A stretch of DNA of 64,000 nt from Sphingosinicella microcystinivorans (lineage in GTDB: Bacteria; Pseudomonadota; Alphaproteobacteria; Sphingomonadales; Sphingomonadaceae), in NCBI RefSeq assembly GCF_027941835.1, contig NZ_CP116005.1, positions 2,309,501-2,373,500 on the forward strand, given 5' to 3'. The notes below the pieces were generated by a model. It was not told the origin of the DNA. It did not search any database and saw nothing but the letters and a program-made list of their open reading frames with translations. How positions within the stretch are numbered: position 1 is the stretch's first letter; each line of letters opens with the position of its first letter. A program made the position numbers and the translations under genes. Positions 36,185 to 44,620 of the stretch are shown in pieces.

Positions 36185-37155
36185 CGGAACCATCCCCTCG
36201 CGCGCAGCCACGTGAGGACGCCGACGGCAAGCGCGACGTTGAAGCCGACGATGGCGTAGAAGGCCCACGCCTCGTCGGCGTAGGGGATGCCTGCGACGTT
36301 CATGCCGATGAGCCCGGTGATGAACGTGAGCGGCAGGAACACCGCCGAGACGATCGACAGCACGAGCGTGCGGTTGCCGACCGCCTCCTGACGGAGATCC
36401 GAAAGCTGGTCGGAAAGCACCGCCGCCTGATCGCGGACGGCGTCGATCTCCTCGATGATGCGGGTCACGCTGTTGGCGGCGGCGGCGAGGTTGATCCGAT
36501 CGCTTTCGTCGAAGAACCCGAACGGCCCGCTCGCAAGCTGCGAGAGCGCGTCGCGCTGCGGCGAGATATAGCGCCTGAGGCCGATCGCCGTGCGGCGCAC
36601 CTTGCCGATGCGTGGGCGCAGATGCCGCCGCCGCTCGTCGATCACGTCCTCCTCCAGCAGGTCGAGGCTTTGCGAGAGGTCGTCGAGCGTATGGTCGATC
36701 CGCCGGATCAGCACGTCGGCGAGCTCCACGATGAAATCGCCCGCGTCGCGCACCGCGCGGTCGCGCAGCACGTGCTCCATGTCGGCGATGGCGAGCAGCG
36801 GCCGGAAGTTGATGCTGAGCACCTCGCCCGCCGTCACCCACAGGCGGATCGAGACGAGATCGTCGGGATCGGCGTCGGGGTTCTCGTTGACGCCGCGCAG
36901 GATGACGAGCGCGCCGTCGCCGATCTTCACGGCGCGCGGCCGCGTCTCGAGCTCGAGCAGCGCCCAGACCGCCGCTTCGGGGATGCCGGAGCGGCGCTCC
37001 AGCCATTCGCGGCACGCCGCGTCGTTGCCGTCGATGTGGCGCCAGAGCAGCGCGCAGGACGGTGCCGCATCGGAGTCCGGCGGCGTGTCGATGCGCGTCG
37101 CCGCGCCGTCCGGCATGATCGTGTAGGCGAAACTGCCGTTCTCGACTGCGTTCAC
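36181..37155 (-). CDS. zntB: Zinc/divalent cation transporter ZntB (CorA family)
   Basis: The 324-residue protein has the CorA fold: a soluble N-terminal funnel domain (about residues 1-255) and two C-terminal membrane helices. The signature GMN lies in the first loop (LIGMNVAGIP, about residues 283-292). ZntB proteins have this GMN-N-type loop and mediate zinc flux. It overlaps the upstream CysG-like gene by 4 bases, so the two are cotranscribed. Confidence 0.88.
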   Translation of the reverse strand: MNAVENGSFAYTIMPDGAATRIDTPPDSDAAPSCALLWRHIDGNDAACREWLERRSGIPEAAVWALLELETRPRAVKIGDGALVILRGVNENPDADPDDLVSIRLWVTAGEVLSINFRPLLAIADMEHVLRDRAVRDAGDFIVELADVLIRRIDHTLDDLSQSLDLLEEDVIDERRRHLRPRIGKVRRTAIGLRRYISPQRDALSQLASGPFGFFDESDRINLAAAANSVTRIIEEIDAVRDQAAVLSDQLSDLRQEAVGNRTLVLSIVSAVFLPLTFITGLIGMNVAGIPYADEAWAFYAIVGFNVALAVGVLTWLRARGWFR

Positions 37156-37919
37156 GGCGATCTCCGCAGGATGACGGTCAGCCCCGGGCGGACGTCGCCT
37201 GTCTCGCGGGTGAGGCGGACGGCGTCGCGGCGGCTGCGGTCGAGAACGGCGGCCGGAACATCTTCGCCGTGCACGATCGTGTCCGCGCGGGACAGGAGCC
37301 GAACCTGCCGGAGCGTCAGGTCGTCGGGATCGTCGCTCGTCAGCACGATCTCGTGGCGTTCGGCAGCGTGCGTGTCGCTGAGGGCGAGCGCGGCGTCGAT
37401 CCGCGCCGCGGCGTCGGGCACGTCGCCGAAAGGGTCGAGCGCCGCGCCGGGAGCGAGCAGCCGGTCCCAGAACCGGCGCCGTCCCGATGGCGTCGGCCGG
37501 GCGTCCGTCACCCGCGCGCGCGCCGCGCGGATGTTGCGGGCAAGCGTGCCGAGCGACGCCGGGAGCAGCACTTCCAGCCGTTCGCGCAGCGCCTTCGCGA
37601 GCGTTGCGGATGCCCCGCCCGTGCCGATGGCGACGAGCACGGGGGAGCGGTCGACGATGGCAGGCACGGTGAAGTCGCAGAGATCGGGACGATCGACGAC
37701 GTTGACGAGCAGCCCCTGCGCGTGAAGCGCGGCGACCTCGGCCGGGCTCGTCTCCTCAGCGATGAAGGCGATGCGCGCCGCATCGGGATCGTCGGTCAGG
37801 CGCCCGCCCGCGCTTTCGATCAGCCGCCGCCTCGCCTCCGCCGCCTCGCCCTCGCCGACGAGCAGCACGGACATGCCCTTCAGGTTCAGGAAGACGGGAA
37901 GCTGGTCCATCGGCGGCAT
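37152..37919 (-). CDS. CysG-like siroheme synthase N-domain with degenerate methyltransferase remnant
   Basis: The 255-residue protein begins MPPMDQLPVFLNLKGMSVLLVGEGEAAEA. This matches the NAD-binding precorrin-2 dehydrogenase/ferrochelatase part of CysG, with GxGxxA present as GEGEAA. The last 75 residues (HEIVLTSDDPDDLTLRQVRLLSRADTIV) resemble the start of the uroporphyrinogen methyltransferase domain, but its SAM loop GAGPGDP is replaced by TSDDPDD and the domain then stops. A full methyltransferase is encoded separately at 41157-41903. The start is uncertain (ATG 37910 or GTG 37928 are alternatives). Confidence 0.8.
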   Translation of the reverse strand: MPPMDQLPVFLNLKGMSVLLVGEGEAAEARRRLIESAGGRLTDDPDAARIAFIAEETSPAEVAALHAQGLLVNVVDRPDLCDFTVPAIVDRSPVLVAIGTGGASATLAKALRERLEVLLPASLGTLARNIRAARARVTDARPTPSGRRRFWDRLLAPGAALDPFGDVPDAAARIDAALALSDTHAAERHEIVLTSDDPDDLTLRQVRLLSRADTIVHGEDVPAAVLDRSRRDAVRLTRETGDVRPGLTVILRRSP

Positions 37920-37968
37920 GGATGCCACGCCCGCGCCGGACTGGAAAGTGGCAGGCGTGTTGAAGGTT

Positions 37969-38047
37969 GTGCGCCCCTCGACTTCGCTCGGGATGATGGA
38001 TGTAGCGTAAAAGCCTATTTCATCCCGAGCGAAGTCGAGGGACGCAC
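37969..38047. repeat. Long inverted repeat, sphingomonad-type palindrome
   Basis: Two 28-base arms (37969-37996 and 38020-38047) match at 27 of 28 positions around a 23-base loop. The arm core is TCATCCCGAGCGAAGTCGAG. It lies in the 144-base gap between cysH and the CysG-like gene, where it could act as an RNA stabiliser or attenuator for the minus-strand operon. A single arm recurs at 42898-42920. Confidence 0.85.
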
Positions 38048-38063
38048 CACGGCGCCACGGCCG

Positions 38064-38819
38064 TCAGAAGCTCGGCAGCTCGCTGACGCCGGTGTGGATG
38101 CCGCACTCGGTCTTGTCCCAGCCGCGCCAGCGCCCGGCGCGCGGGTCCTCGCCCGGCTTCACGACGCTCGTGCAGGGCTGGCAGCCGATCGAGAGATAGC
38201 CTTCCGCCTCCAGCGGATGGCGCGGCAGGTCGCGCTCCGCGAAATAGGCGTCGAGGTCGGCCTTCACCCAGTCGCCGAGCGGGTTCAGCTTCAGGCGCCC
38301 GTCCTCGATCTCGAAGCGGGGCAGGGCGGCGCGCGTCTGCGACTGGAACGCCTTGCGGCCGGAAATCCAGCTGTCGAGGCCCTGCTTGGCGCGGGCCAGC
38401 GGCTCCACCTTGCGGATCGCGCAGCAGCCGTCCGGGTCGTAGGACCAGCGCAGGCCCGTCGCGTCCTTCGCTTCGAGCACGACGGGGTCGGGCGTCACCA
38501 CCGCGCGGTTCGTCATGCCCAGCCGGTCGAGCAGCTGTTCGCGGTAACGCTCGGTTTCCGGGAACATCTTCAGCGTGTCGACGAACACCACCGGCACGTC
38601 CGGATCGACGCGTGCGACGAGATCGAGCAGCACGGCGCTCTCGGTACCGAACGAGGAGACAACCGCCGTCCGCCCGAGCAGCTTTTCCGCGAACACCGCG
38701 CGCAGCATGTCGAGCGTGCCGACGCCCGCGAAGCGCGCATTCAGCGCGTCGGCGTCCTCTTGCGTGTAGGCCGGGCGCACGTCGATGGTGTCGAGCTTGC
38801 GGGCGGCCGCTTCAGCCAT
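38064..38819 (-). CDS. cysH: Assimilatory APS/PAPS reductase CysH
   Basis: This 251-residue enzyme reduces adenylyl sulfate to sulfite in cysteine biosynthesis. The PP-loop-like region is VVSSFGTESAVLLDLV (about residues 48-63). Cysteine pairs DPDGCCAIRKVEP (about residues 128-140) and GCQPC (about residue 213) plus ECGIH are all present. The CC...CxxC set is the [4Fe-4S]-binding pattern of APS reductases rather than of E. coli-type PAPS reductase. It overlaps the DUF934 gene by 8 bases. Confidence 0.92.
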   Translation of the reverse strand: MAEAAARKLDTIDVRPAYTQEDADALNARFAGVGTLDMLRAVFAEKLLGRTAVVSSFGTESAVLLDLVARVDPDVPVVFVDTLKMFPETERYREQLLDRLGMTNRAVVTPDPVVLEAKDATGLRWSYDPDGCCAIRKVEPLARAKQGLDSWISGRKAFQSQTRAALPRFEIEDGRLKLNPLGDWVKADLDAYFAERDLPRHPLEAEGYLSIGCQPCTSVVKPGEDPRAGRWRGWDKTECGIHTGVSELPSF

Positions 38820-39237
38820 GACGCAAGGCCCAGATCGGCACGGCGTCGTCCGCCGCGTGCTGATAGACGTGCGGATAGCGCGCAAGGGAGGCGTTCACGT
38901 CGTCCATGTCGAAGGGCGCGTTAGGCGCGAAACTGTCGAAGCCGCAGCGGCGCATGAACCAGAGGAGGTCCACCAGAACGTCGCCGGTGGCCTTGATCTC
39001 GCCAGTATAACCCATTTCGCGCAGGATGCGCGCGCTCGAAAAGCCGCGCCCGTCGCGGAAGCGCGGGAAGTCGATCTCCACCAGCCGCACCCGTTCGAGC
39101 GTAGGCTCGAGGCGGCGCACATCGTCGCCCGCCTCGATGCGGACGGAGCCGGCGTTCGACTGGTCGAGGAAGGCGTCGAGCGTCACCGCCGGCTCGTCGG
39201 CCTGCGGGTCGTCGCGGAAGCGCAGGACATCAACCAT
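38812..39237 (-). CDS. DUF934 protein (sulfate assimilation operon)
   Basis: The 141-residue protein MVDVLRFRDDPQADEP... has the DUF934 stretch FPRFRDGRGFSSARILREMGY (about residues 50-70) and GDVLVDLLWFMRRCGFDSF. This family is found almost only beside cysI/cysH in Proteobacteria, but its role is not defined. It overlaps both neighbours by 8 bases, so it is tightly coupled to sulfite reduction. Confidence 0.88.
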   Translation of the reverse strand: MVDVLRFRDDPQADEPAVTLDAFLDQSNAGSVRIEAGDDVRRLEPTLERVRLVEIDFPRFRDGRGFSSARILREMGYTGEIKATGDVLVDLLWFMRRCGFDSFAPNAPFDMDDVNASLARYPHVYQHAADDAVPIWALRHG

Positions 39238-40864
39238 AGATCGCCTCCTTGAAGCCGTCCATGCCGACGCGGCGATAGGTGTCGAGGAAGCGTTCGCCCG
39301 GCGCGCGGATCTCGCAATAGCGCTCGATCGCGCGTTCCACCGCATCGACGATGCCCGCTTCATCGAAGCCGGGGCCGGTGATCTTGGCCTGGCTTGCATC
39401 CTCCGCGCCCGACCCGCCGAGCAGGAGCTGGTAGTTCTCCGTGCCCTTGCGGTCGACGCCGAGGATGCCGATGTGGCCGGCGTGGTGGTGGCCGCAGGCG
39501 TTGATGCAGCCGGAGACCTTGATCTTCAGCTCGCCGAGGTCGCGCTGGCGCGCCGGATCGGCGAAGCGCTTGGCGATCTTCTGCGCCACCGGGATCGAGC
39601 GCGCGTTGGCGAGGCTGCAATAGTCGAGGCCGGGGCAGGCGATGATGTCGGTCACGAGGTCGAGGTTCGCCTCGCCGAGCCCGGCCTCGCTGAGCGCCCG
39701 CCACACCGCGTAGAGGTCCTGCTTGCGGACGTGCGGCAGCACGAGGTTCTGCGCGTGCGTCGCCCGCAGCTCGTCGAAACTGTAGCGCTCGGCGAGATCG
39801 GCCACGATCTCCATCTGCTCGGCTGAGATGTCGCCGGGAATCTGGCCGATCGGCTTCAGGCTGATGTTGACGATCGCGTAGCCGGGGGCCTTGTGCGCGG
39901 CCACCTGCCGGTCGACCCACAGCGCGAAATCGGGGTCGGAGCGGTCGATGTCCTCGGCAAGCCCGCTCTCGAACAGCGGCGGCGCGAAATAGGCGGCGAC
40001 GCGGTCGTATTCGGCCTGCGGGAAATCCTGGTCCAGCGTCAGGAAGTGCGCGAACTCCTCCTCCACCTGGCGGCGGAATTCCTCCTCGCCCAGTTCATGG
40101 ACGAGGATCTTCATGCGCTGCTTGTGGATGTTGTCGCGCCGGGCGTGGCGGTTCCACACCCTGAGGATCGCCTGAAGATAGGAGAAAATCTGGCCCGCGG
40201 GCAGGAAGTCGCGAATCTTGTAGGCGATGATCGGGGTGCGGCCCATGCCGCCGCCCGAATAGACCTCGAAGCCGATCTCGCCGGCGTCCGATTTCACAAT
40301 CCTGAGCGCGGTGTCGTGCCAGCGCAGCGCCGCGCGGTCCTCGGGCGTCGCGACGACGGCGATCTTGAACTTGCGCGGCAGATAGCTGAACTCCGGCATG
40401 AACGTGGTCATCTGCCGGATCATCTCGGCCCACGGACGCGGGTCGATCACCTCGCCCGCCGCGGCGCCGGCGTACTGGTCGGCGGAGATGTTGCGGATGC
40501 TCTCGCCGCTGGTCTGGATGGCGTGCATCTCCACCGTGGCGAGCTCGGCCAGGATGTCGGGCGCTTCCTCCAGCTTGATCCAGTTGTACTGGATGTTCTG
40601 CCGGGTGGTGAAATGGCCGTAGCCGCGGTCGTAGGTGCGCGCGATGTGCGCCAGCTTGCGCATCTGGCGGCTGTCCAGCGTGCCGTAGGGGATCGCGACA
40701 CGCAGCATGTAGGCGTGGAGCTGAAGATAAAGTCCGTTCTTGAGCCTCAGGGGCTTGAACTGGTCGTCGGTCAGCTTGCCTTCGATGCGGCGGCGCGTCT
40801 GGTCGCGGAATTCCTCGACCCGCGCATCGACCATCGCGCGGTCATACTGGTCGTACCTGTACAT
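39230..40864 (-). CDS. cysI: Nitrite/sulfite reductase hemoprotein (sulfite reductase)
   Basis: The 544-residue enzyme reduces sulfite to sulfide using siroheme coupled to an iron-sulfur cluster. The cofactor cysteines are visible as C-x5-C in ACPGLDYCSLA and C-x3-C in GCINACGHHHAGHIG, together with the N-terminal FTTRQNIQYNW (about residues 72-82). No flavoprotein subunit (cysJ) is adjacent, so the electron donor is probably ferredoxin or a separate reductase. It starts at ATG 40864 and overlaps the DUF2849 stop by one base. Confidence 0.92.
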   Translation of the reverse strand: MYRYDQYDRAMVDARVEEFRDQTRRRIEGKLTDDQFKPLRLKNGLYLQLHAYMLRVAIPYGTLDSRQMRKLAHIARTYDRGYGHFTTRQNIQYNWIKLEEAPDILAELATVEMHAIQTSGESIRNISADQYAGAAAGEVIDPRPWAEMIRQMTTFMPEFSYLPRKFKIAVVATPEDRAALRWHDTALRIVKSDAGEIGFEVYSGGGMGRTPIIAYKIRDFLPAGQIFSYLQAILRVWNRHARRDNIHKQRMKILVHELGEEEFRRQVEEEFAHFLTLDQDFPQAEYDRVAAYFAPPLFESGLAEDIDRSDPDFALWVDRQVAAHKAPGYAIVNISLKPIGQIPGDISAEQMEIVADLAERYSFDELRATHAQNLVLPHVRKQDLYAVWRALSEAGLGEANLDLVTDIIACPGLDYCSLANARSIPVAQKIAKRFADPARQRDLGELKIKVSGCINACGHHHAGHIGILGVDRKGTENYQLLLGGSGAEDASQAKITGPGFDEAGIVDAVERAIERYCEIRAPGERFLDTYRRVGMDGFKEAIYG

Positions 40865-41160
40865 CAGATCACCCATCCCCCCGCCGTCGGATCGGCGGGC
40901 TTGATGTTGAGGTCGGGGCGCACGGTCGGGCCGGCGGCGCGGATGCGGTCCTTGATATGGCCGGGGCGCGGGCCTTCGGGCGTCGCCTCGCCGTCCACCA
41001 CATAGGGCGCGTTCACGCGGCACGCGGCTTCCTCCGCGGCGGCGATGGCCTCGCCGTGGCCGTCGACGTCGGCCGCCTCGGCGATGTGGCGCGACCAGTC
41101 GCTGCCCGTCCACCAGACGACATCGCCGGTCTTGAGGTCGTTTCCCGTCAGCAGCTTCAC
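40864..41160 (-). CDS. DUF2849 protein (sulfate assimilation operon)
   Basis: The 98-residue protein VKLLTGNDLKTGDVVWWTGSDWSRHI... matches the DUF2849 pattern (LKTGDVVWW, then a C-terminal GPTVRPDLNI-like segment). It lies between the methyltransferase and sulfite reductase genes, a conserved alphaproteobacterial arrangement. The GTG start overlaps the methyltransferase stop as GTGA. Function is not known. Its position suggests a role in siroheme handling or sulfite reductase maturation. Confidence 0.85.
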   Translation of the reverse strand: MKLLTGNDLKTGDVVWWTGSDWSRHIAEAADVDGHGEAIAAAEEAACRVNAPYVVDGEATPEGPRPGHIKDRIRAAGPTVRPDLNIKPADPTAGGWVI

Positions 41161-41903
41161 GCCTGCATCTCCAGTGTCCTGATGTCCACGTCCGTGCCGA
41201 GCGCGGCGACCGCGCCGACGACGATCAGCGCCGGGCTCTTCACCGCGTGCCGCGCGACCGTGCCCTCGAGGTCTGCAAGGATGCTGCGGATGACGCGCGC
41301 GCCCGGCAGCGTGCCGCGTTCGAGGATCGCGACCGGCACGTCCGGCGTCAGCCCGTCCGCCATCAGCTTCTCGGCGATCGCGGCGGAGGTGGCGACGCCC
41401 ATGTAGATGACGAGCGTGCGGCCCTTGCCGGCAAGCCCGGCCCAGTTCTGCTCGGTGAGGCTCTTGCACTGGCCGGCGACGAAGCTGACGATCGAGGCGT
41501 GGTCGCGGTGTGTCAGCGGCATCAGCGCTTCCGCCGCCGCGCCGAGCGGCGACGAGATGCCGGGGACGACCTCGACGGGCACGCCCGCGGCCCGCGCCGC
41601 CTCCACTTCCTCGCCGCCGCGTCCGAAGATGAACGGATCGCCGCCCTTCACGCGCACGACGACATGCCCCGCCTTCGCCTCGGCGACGAGGAGCGCGTTG
41701 ATTTCCGCCTGCGGCATCGTGTGGCGCGCGCGCCGCTTGGCGACGCTGATGCGGCGCGCATCGCGCGGCGCGAGGTCGAGCACGCGCGGGTCGACGAGCC
41801 CGTCGTGGACGACGACGTCTGCAAGCCCGAGCGCCCGCGCCGCGCGCAGCGCCAGAAGGTCCGGATCTCCCGGCCCGGCGCCGACGAGGATGAGTTTGCC
41901 CAT
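41157..41903 (-). CDS. cobA: Uroporphyrinogen-III C-methyltransferase (siroheme synthesis)
   Basis: The 248-residue SAM-dependent enzyme makes precorrin-2 for siroheme. It carries VGAGPGDPDLLALRAARAL at the N-terminus, VVVRVKGGDPFIFGRGGEE (about residues 78-97) and VPGISSPLGAAA, all conserved in the family. ATG 41903 is used, and a start 6 bases upstream (41909) is also possible. It heads the cobA-DUF2849-cysI-DUF934-cysH operon and supplies the cofactor for the sulfite reductase encoded two genes on. Confidence 0.93.
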   Translation of the reverse strand: MGKLILVGAGPGDPDLLALRAARALGLADVVVHDGLVDPRVLDLAPRDARRISVAKRRARHTMPQAEINALLVAEAKAGHVVVRVKGGDPFIFGRGGEEVEAARAAGVPVEVVPGISSPLGAAAEALMPLTHRDHASIVSFVAGQCKSLTEQNWAGLAGKGRTLVIYMGVATSAAIAEKLMADGLTPDVPVAILERGTLPGARVIRSILADLEGTVARHAVKSPALIVVGAVAALGTDVDIRTLEMQA

Positions 41904-41990
41904 GATCATGGGTGCTAGATGGTCTCCTCGCGCGCGCAGGCCAAGCAAGGCTTTCTTTGGCAGGGCCAAGGCGGGCTTGATGCGCGCGGA

Positions 41991-42749
41991 TCAGCCGAAG
42001 TTCGGCGGCCGCTTCTGCATGAAGGCGGTGGCGGCCTCCATGAACTCCGGCGATTTCAGCCGCTCGGTGAAAAGCGCGCTTTCATGCGCCATGCGCGCGC
42101 CGGTTTCCTCGCGGTTCCGGCGCAGCAGGCCTTTCGTCAGTCGCACCGCCTCGGGCGCCTTGGCGGCGATGCCGTGCGCGATGCGGCGCGCCTCGGTTTC
42201 AAGCTCTGCGTGCGGTGCGAAGCGCGAGGCAAGGCCGATCTTCACCGCCTCCTCGCCGGAAAGCCGCCGCCCGGTCAGGAACATGTCGCTGGCGAGTGCC
42301 GTGCCGACCACCTGCGGCAGCAGCAGCGACGACCCGGCTTCCGGCACCAGCGCGAGGTCGGCGAACGGCGTTTGCAGCATGGCGTTCCCGGAGACGACGA
42401 CGATGTCACAGTGCAGCAGCATCGTGGTGCCGACGCCCACGGCGACGCCGCCCACGGCCGCCATCAGCGGCTTCTCGGCGTTCAGGATCGCGCGCAGGAA
42501 CCGCGCCACCGGCGTGTCCGTGCCGCGCGGCGGGTTCGACTGGAAGTCGACGAGGTCGTTGCCGGCCGTGAACGCGTCGCCCGCGCCGGTCAGCAGCACG
42601 ACGCGGATGCCGTCGTCCTCCTGCGCGCCGTCGATCGCGTCCGCCATCGCGGCGTACATGGCGTGCGTCAGCGCGTTCTTCTTGTCGGGGCGGTTCATGG
42701 TGACGACGAGCACGCGGCCGTCGCGTTCGATGCGGATAGTGTCGGTCAT
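41991..42749 (-). CDS. Enoyl-CoA hydratase/isomerase family protein
   Basis: The 252-residue crotonase-fold protein has the oxyanion-hole segment DAFTAGNDLVDF (about residues 58-69), KPLMAAVGGVAVGVGTTMLL (about residues 93-112) and DLALVPEAGSSLLLPQ (about residues 131-146). The glutamate equivalent to the second catalytic residue is present. Its exact reaction is unclear. It lies upstream of the cobA operon on the same strand and is divergent from the TPP enzyme. Confidence 0.9.
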   Translation of the reverse strand: MTDTIRIERDGRVLVVTMNRPDKKNALTHAMYAAMADAIDGAQEDDGIRVVLLTGAGDAFTAGNDLVDFQSNPPRGTDTPVARFLRAILNAEKPLMAAVGGVAVGVGTTMLLHCDIVVVSGNAMLQTPFADLALVPEAGSSLLLPQVVGTALASDMFLTGRRLSGEEAVKIGLASRFAPHAELETEARRIAHGIAAKAPEAVRLTKGLLRRNREETGARMAHESALFTERLKSPEFMEAATAFMQKRPPNFG

Positions 42750-42897
42750 GCGGGGCTCAATGCCGGAAACGCACGGCGACGGGTAGCTCGGAGAGAGGAC
42801 AGGGTGGTGCGTCCTCCGGCCTTCGCCCGTCCCGGGGTGCCCGCGTTGGCAGGCGTCCGAAGGGCTCGGGACGCAAGCCCCTGTTGCTCCACGATCA

Positions 42898-42920
42898 TCA
42901 TCCCGGGCGAAGTCGAGGGA
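42898..42920 (+). repeat. Single arm of the sphingomonad-type repeat
   Basis: TCATCCCGGGCGAAGTCGAG plus GGA matches one arm of the 37969-38047 palindrome with a single A-to-G change. It lies in the 224-base gap between the enoyl-CoA hydratase and the TPP enzyme. A degenerate counterpart (cttcgcccg...) may exist about 70 bases upstream. Confidence 0.7.
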
Positions 42921-42973
42921 TGTCCGGCCAACCCGGCTTGACTTCGCGGCTCCGCGCGGGCACCGATCCGACC

Positions 42974-44620
42974 ATGCCGAGCGTGGCCGAAACCATCGCC
43001 GAAACTCTCGTCCTTCAGGGCACCAGCCACGTATTCTGCGTCCCGGGCGAATCCTACCTCGCCGTGCTCGATGCGCTGCACGGCGTGCAGAACAGGATCG
43101 CGCTCATCACCTGCCGCCACGAGGCCGCCGCCGCCAACATGGCAGAGGCCTACGGCAAGCTGAACGGCAGGCCGGGCGTCGCGATGGTGACGCGCGGGCC
43201 GGGCGCTACGCACGCCTCGATCGGCGTGCACACCGCCTTTCAGGATTCGACGCCGATGCTGCTGTTCGTCGGTGATGTCGGCACCGACATGATCGGGCGC
43301 GAGGCGTTTCAGGAGGTCGATTACCGCCGCATGTTCGGCGCGCTCGCCAAGGGCGTGTTCGTGCTCGACCGTGCCGACCGCGCGCACGAGATCGTCGCCT
43401 CGGCCTATGCGCTCAGCCTCTCGGGGCGGCCGGGTCCGGTGGTGATCGCGCTGCCGGAGGATGTCCTGACCCACGAGGCGCAGCCCGCCGTCGCCGCGCG
43501 CATCGAGCCGCCGCAGGCGTCGCCCGACGCGTCCGCCGTCGCCGCGCTCGCCAACATGCTCGATGCCGCCGAACGCCCGCTGCTGTGGCTCGGCGGACCG
43601 GGTTGGACCGCCGATGACGTCGCCGCGGTGCAGGGCTTCGCGGAAAGCGCGGGGCTCCCCGTCATCACCTCGTGGCGCCGCAAGGACCGGTTCGACAACA
43701 CGCACCCGAATTATGCGGGCGAACTCGGCCTCGGCTCCAACCCGAAGCTCATCGAGCGGGTCAACGCCGCCGACCTCATCATCGCGCTCGGCACGCGGCT
43801 CGGCGAGGTGGCGAGCCAGGGCTACACGGTGCCCGCCGTGCCGACCCCGGCGCAGAGCCTCGTCCATATCCATCCCGACGCCGATACGCTGGGGCGCGTC
43901 CGCCGTCCGGCGTTGGCGATCCAGTCCTCGATCCGCCTCGCCTGCGCGGCGCTCGGCGAGCTCGGCTTCGCCGTCGACGGCACGCGCTGGGCGGACTGGA
44001 CCCGCGCGGCGCGCGCCGATTACGAAGCGTGGGTGCAGCCCACCAGCGTTGTGAACGGCGTTAACATGGCCGCGGTGATCGGCCATCTGGACGCGGTGTT
44101 CGGCGGGGACGCCATCTATTGCAACGGCGCGGGCAACTTCGCGGGATGGCTGCACCGCTTCCACCAGCACAGCCGCATCGGCACGCAGCTTGCGCCGACC
44201 TCCGGCGCGATGGGCTACGGCGTTCCGGCGGGCATCGCCGCGAAGCTGCTCCAGCCGGAACGCGAGGTGATCGTGCTTGCGGGCGACGGCGACTTCCTGA
44301 TGTCGGGAAACGAACTCATCACCGCCGCGCGCTACGGCGCGAACGTCATCTTCATCGTCGTCGACAACGGCCAGTACGGCACGATCCGGATGCACCAGGC
44401 GCGCGACTTTCCGGGGCGGCAATCGGGCACGGCGCTGGCGAACCCGGATTTCGCGGCCTTCGCGCGCAGCTTCGGCTGCCACGGCGAAACCGTGGAGCGT
44501 GACGAGGACTTCCCCGCCGCGCTCGCCCGCGCCCGCGAAAGCGGCGTGCCTGCGCTCATCAGCGTGAAGACCGACCCGCGCGAGATCGCTCCCGGCAGGC
44601 GGTTGGACGAGACGGCATGA
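42974..44620 (+). CDS. Thiamine pyrophosphate-binding decarboxylase/acetolactate synthase-like protein
   Basis: The 548-residue protein is a ThDP-dependent enzyme of the acetolactate synthase superfamily. It has the catalytic glutamate region CRHEAAAANMAEAYGK (about residues 48-63) and the cofactor motif GDGDFLMSGNELITAARY...VVDNGQYG (about residues 438-470). ATG 42974 is chosen; upstream in-frame codons lie in the repeat-bearing spacer. It is coupled by ATGA to the M20 hydrolase in front of the ast genes. That context allows a role on a 2-oxo acid from arginine, but I cannot show it. Confidence 0.85.
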   Translation: MPSVAETIAETLVLQGTSHVFCVPGESYLAVLDALHGVQNRIALITCRHEAAAANMAEAYGKLNGRPGVAMVTRGPGATHASIGVHTAFQDSTPMLLFVGDVGTDMIGREAFQEVDYRRMFGALAKGVFVLDRADRAHEIVASAYALSLSGRPGPVVIALPEDVLTHEAQPAVAARIEPPQASPDASAVAALANMLDAAERPLLWLGGPGWTADDVAAVQGFAESAGLPVITSWRRKDRFDNTHPNYAGELGLGSNPKLIERVNAADLIIALGTRLGEVASQGYTVPAVPTPAQSLVHIHPDADTLGRVRRPALAIQSSIRLACAALGELGFAVDGTRWADWTRAARADYEAWVQPTSVVNGVNMAAVIGHLDAVFGGDAIYCNGAGNFAGWLHRFHQHSRIGTQLAPTSGAMGYGVPAGIAAKLLQPEREVIVLAGDGDFLMSGNELITAARYGANVIFIVVDNGQYGTIRMHQARDFPGRQSGTALANPDFAAFARSFGCHGETVERDEDFPAALARARESGVPALISVKTDPREIAPGRRLDETA

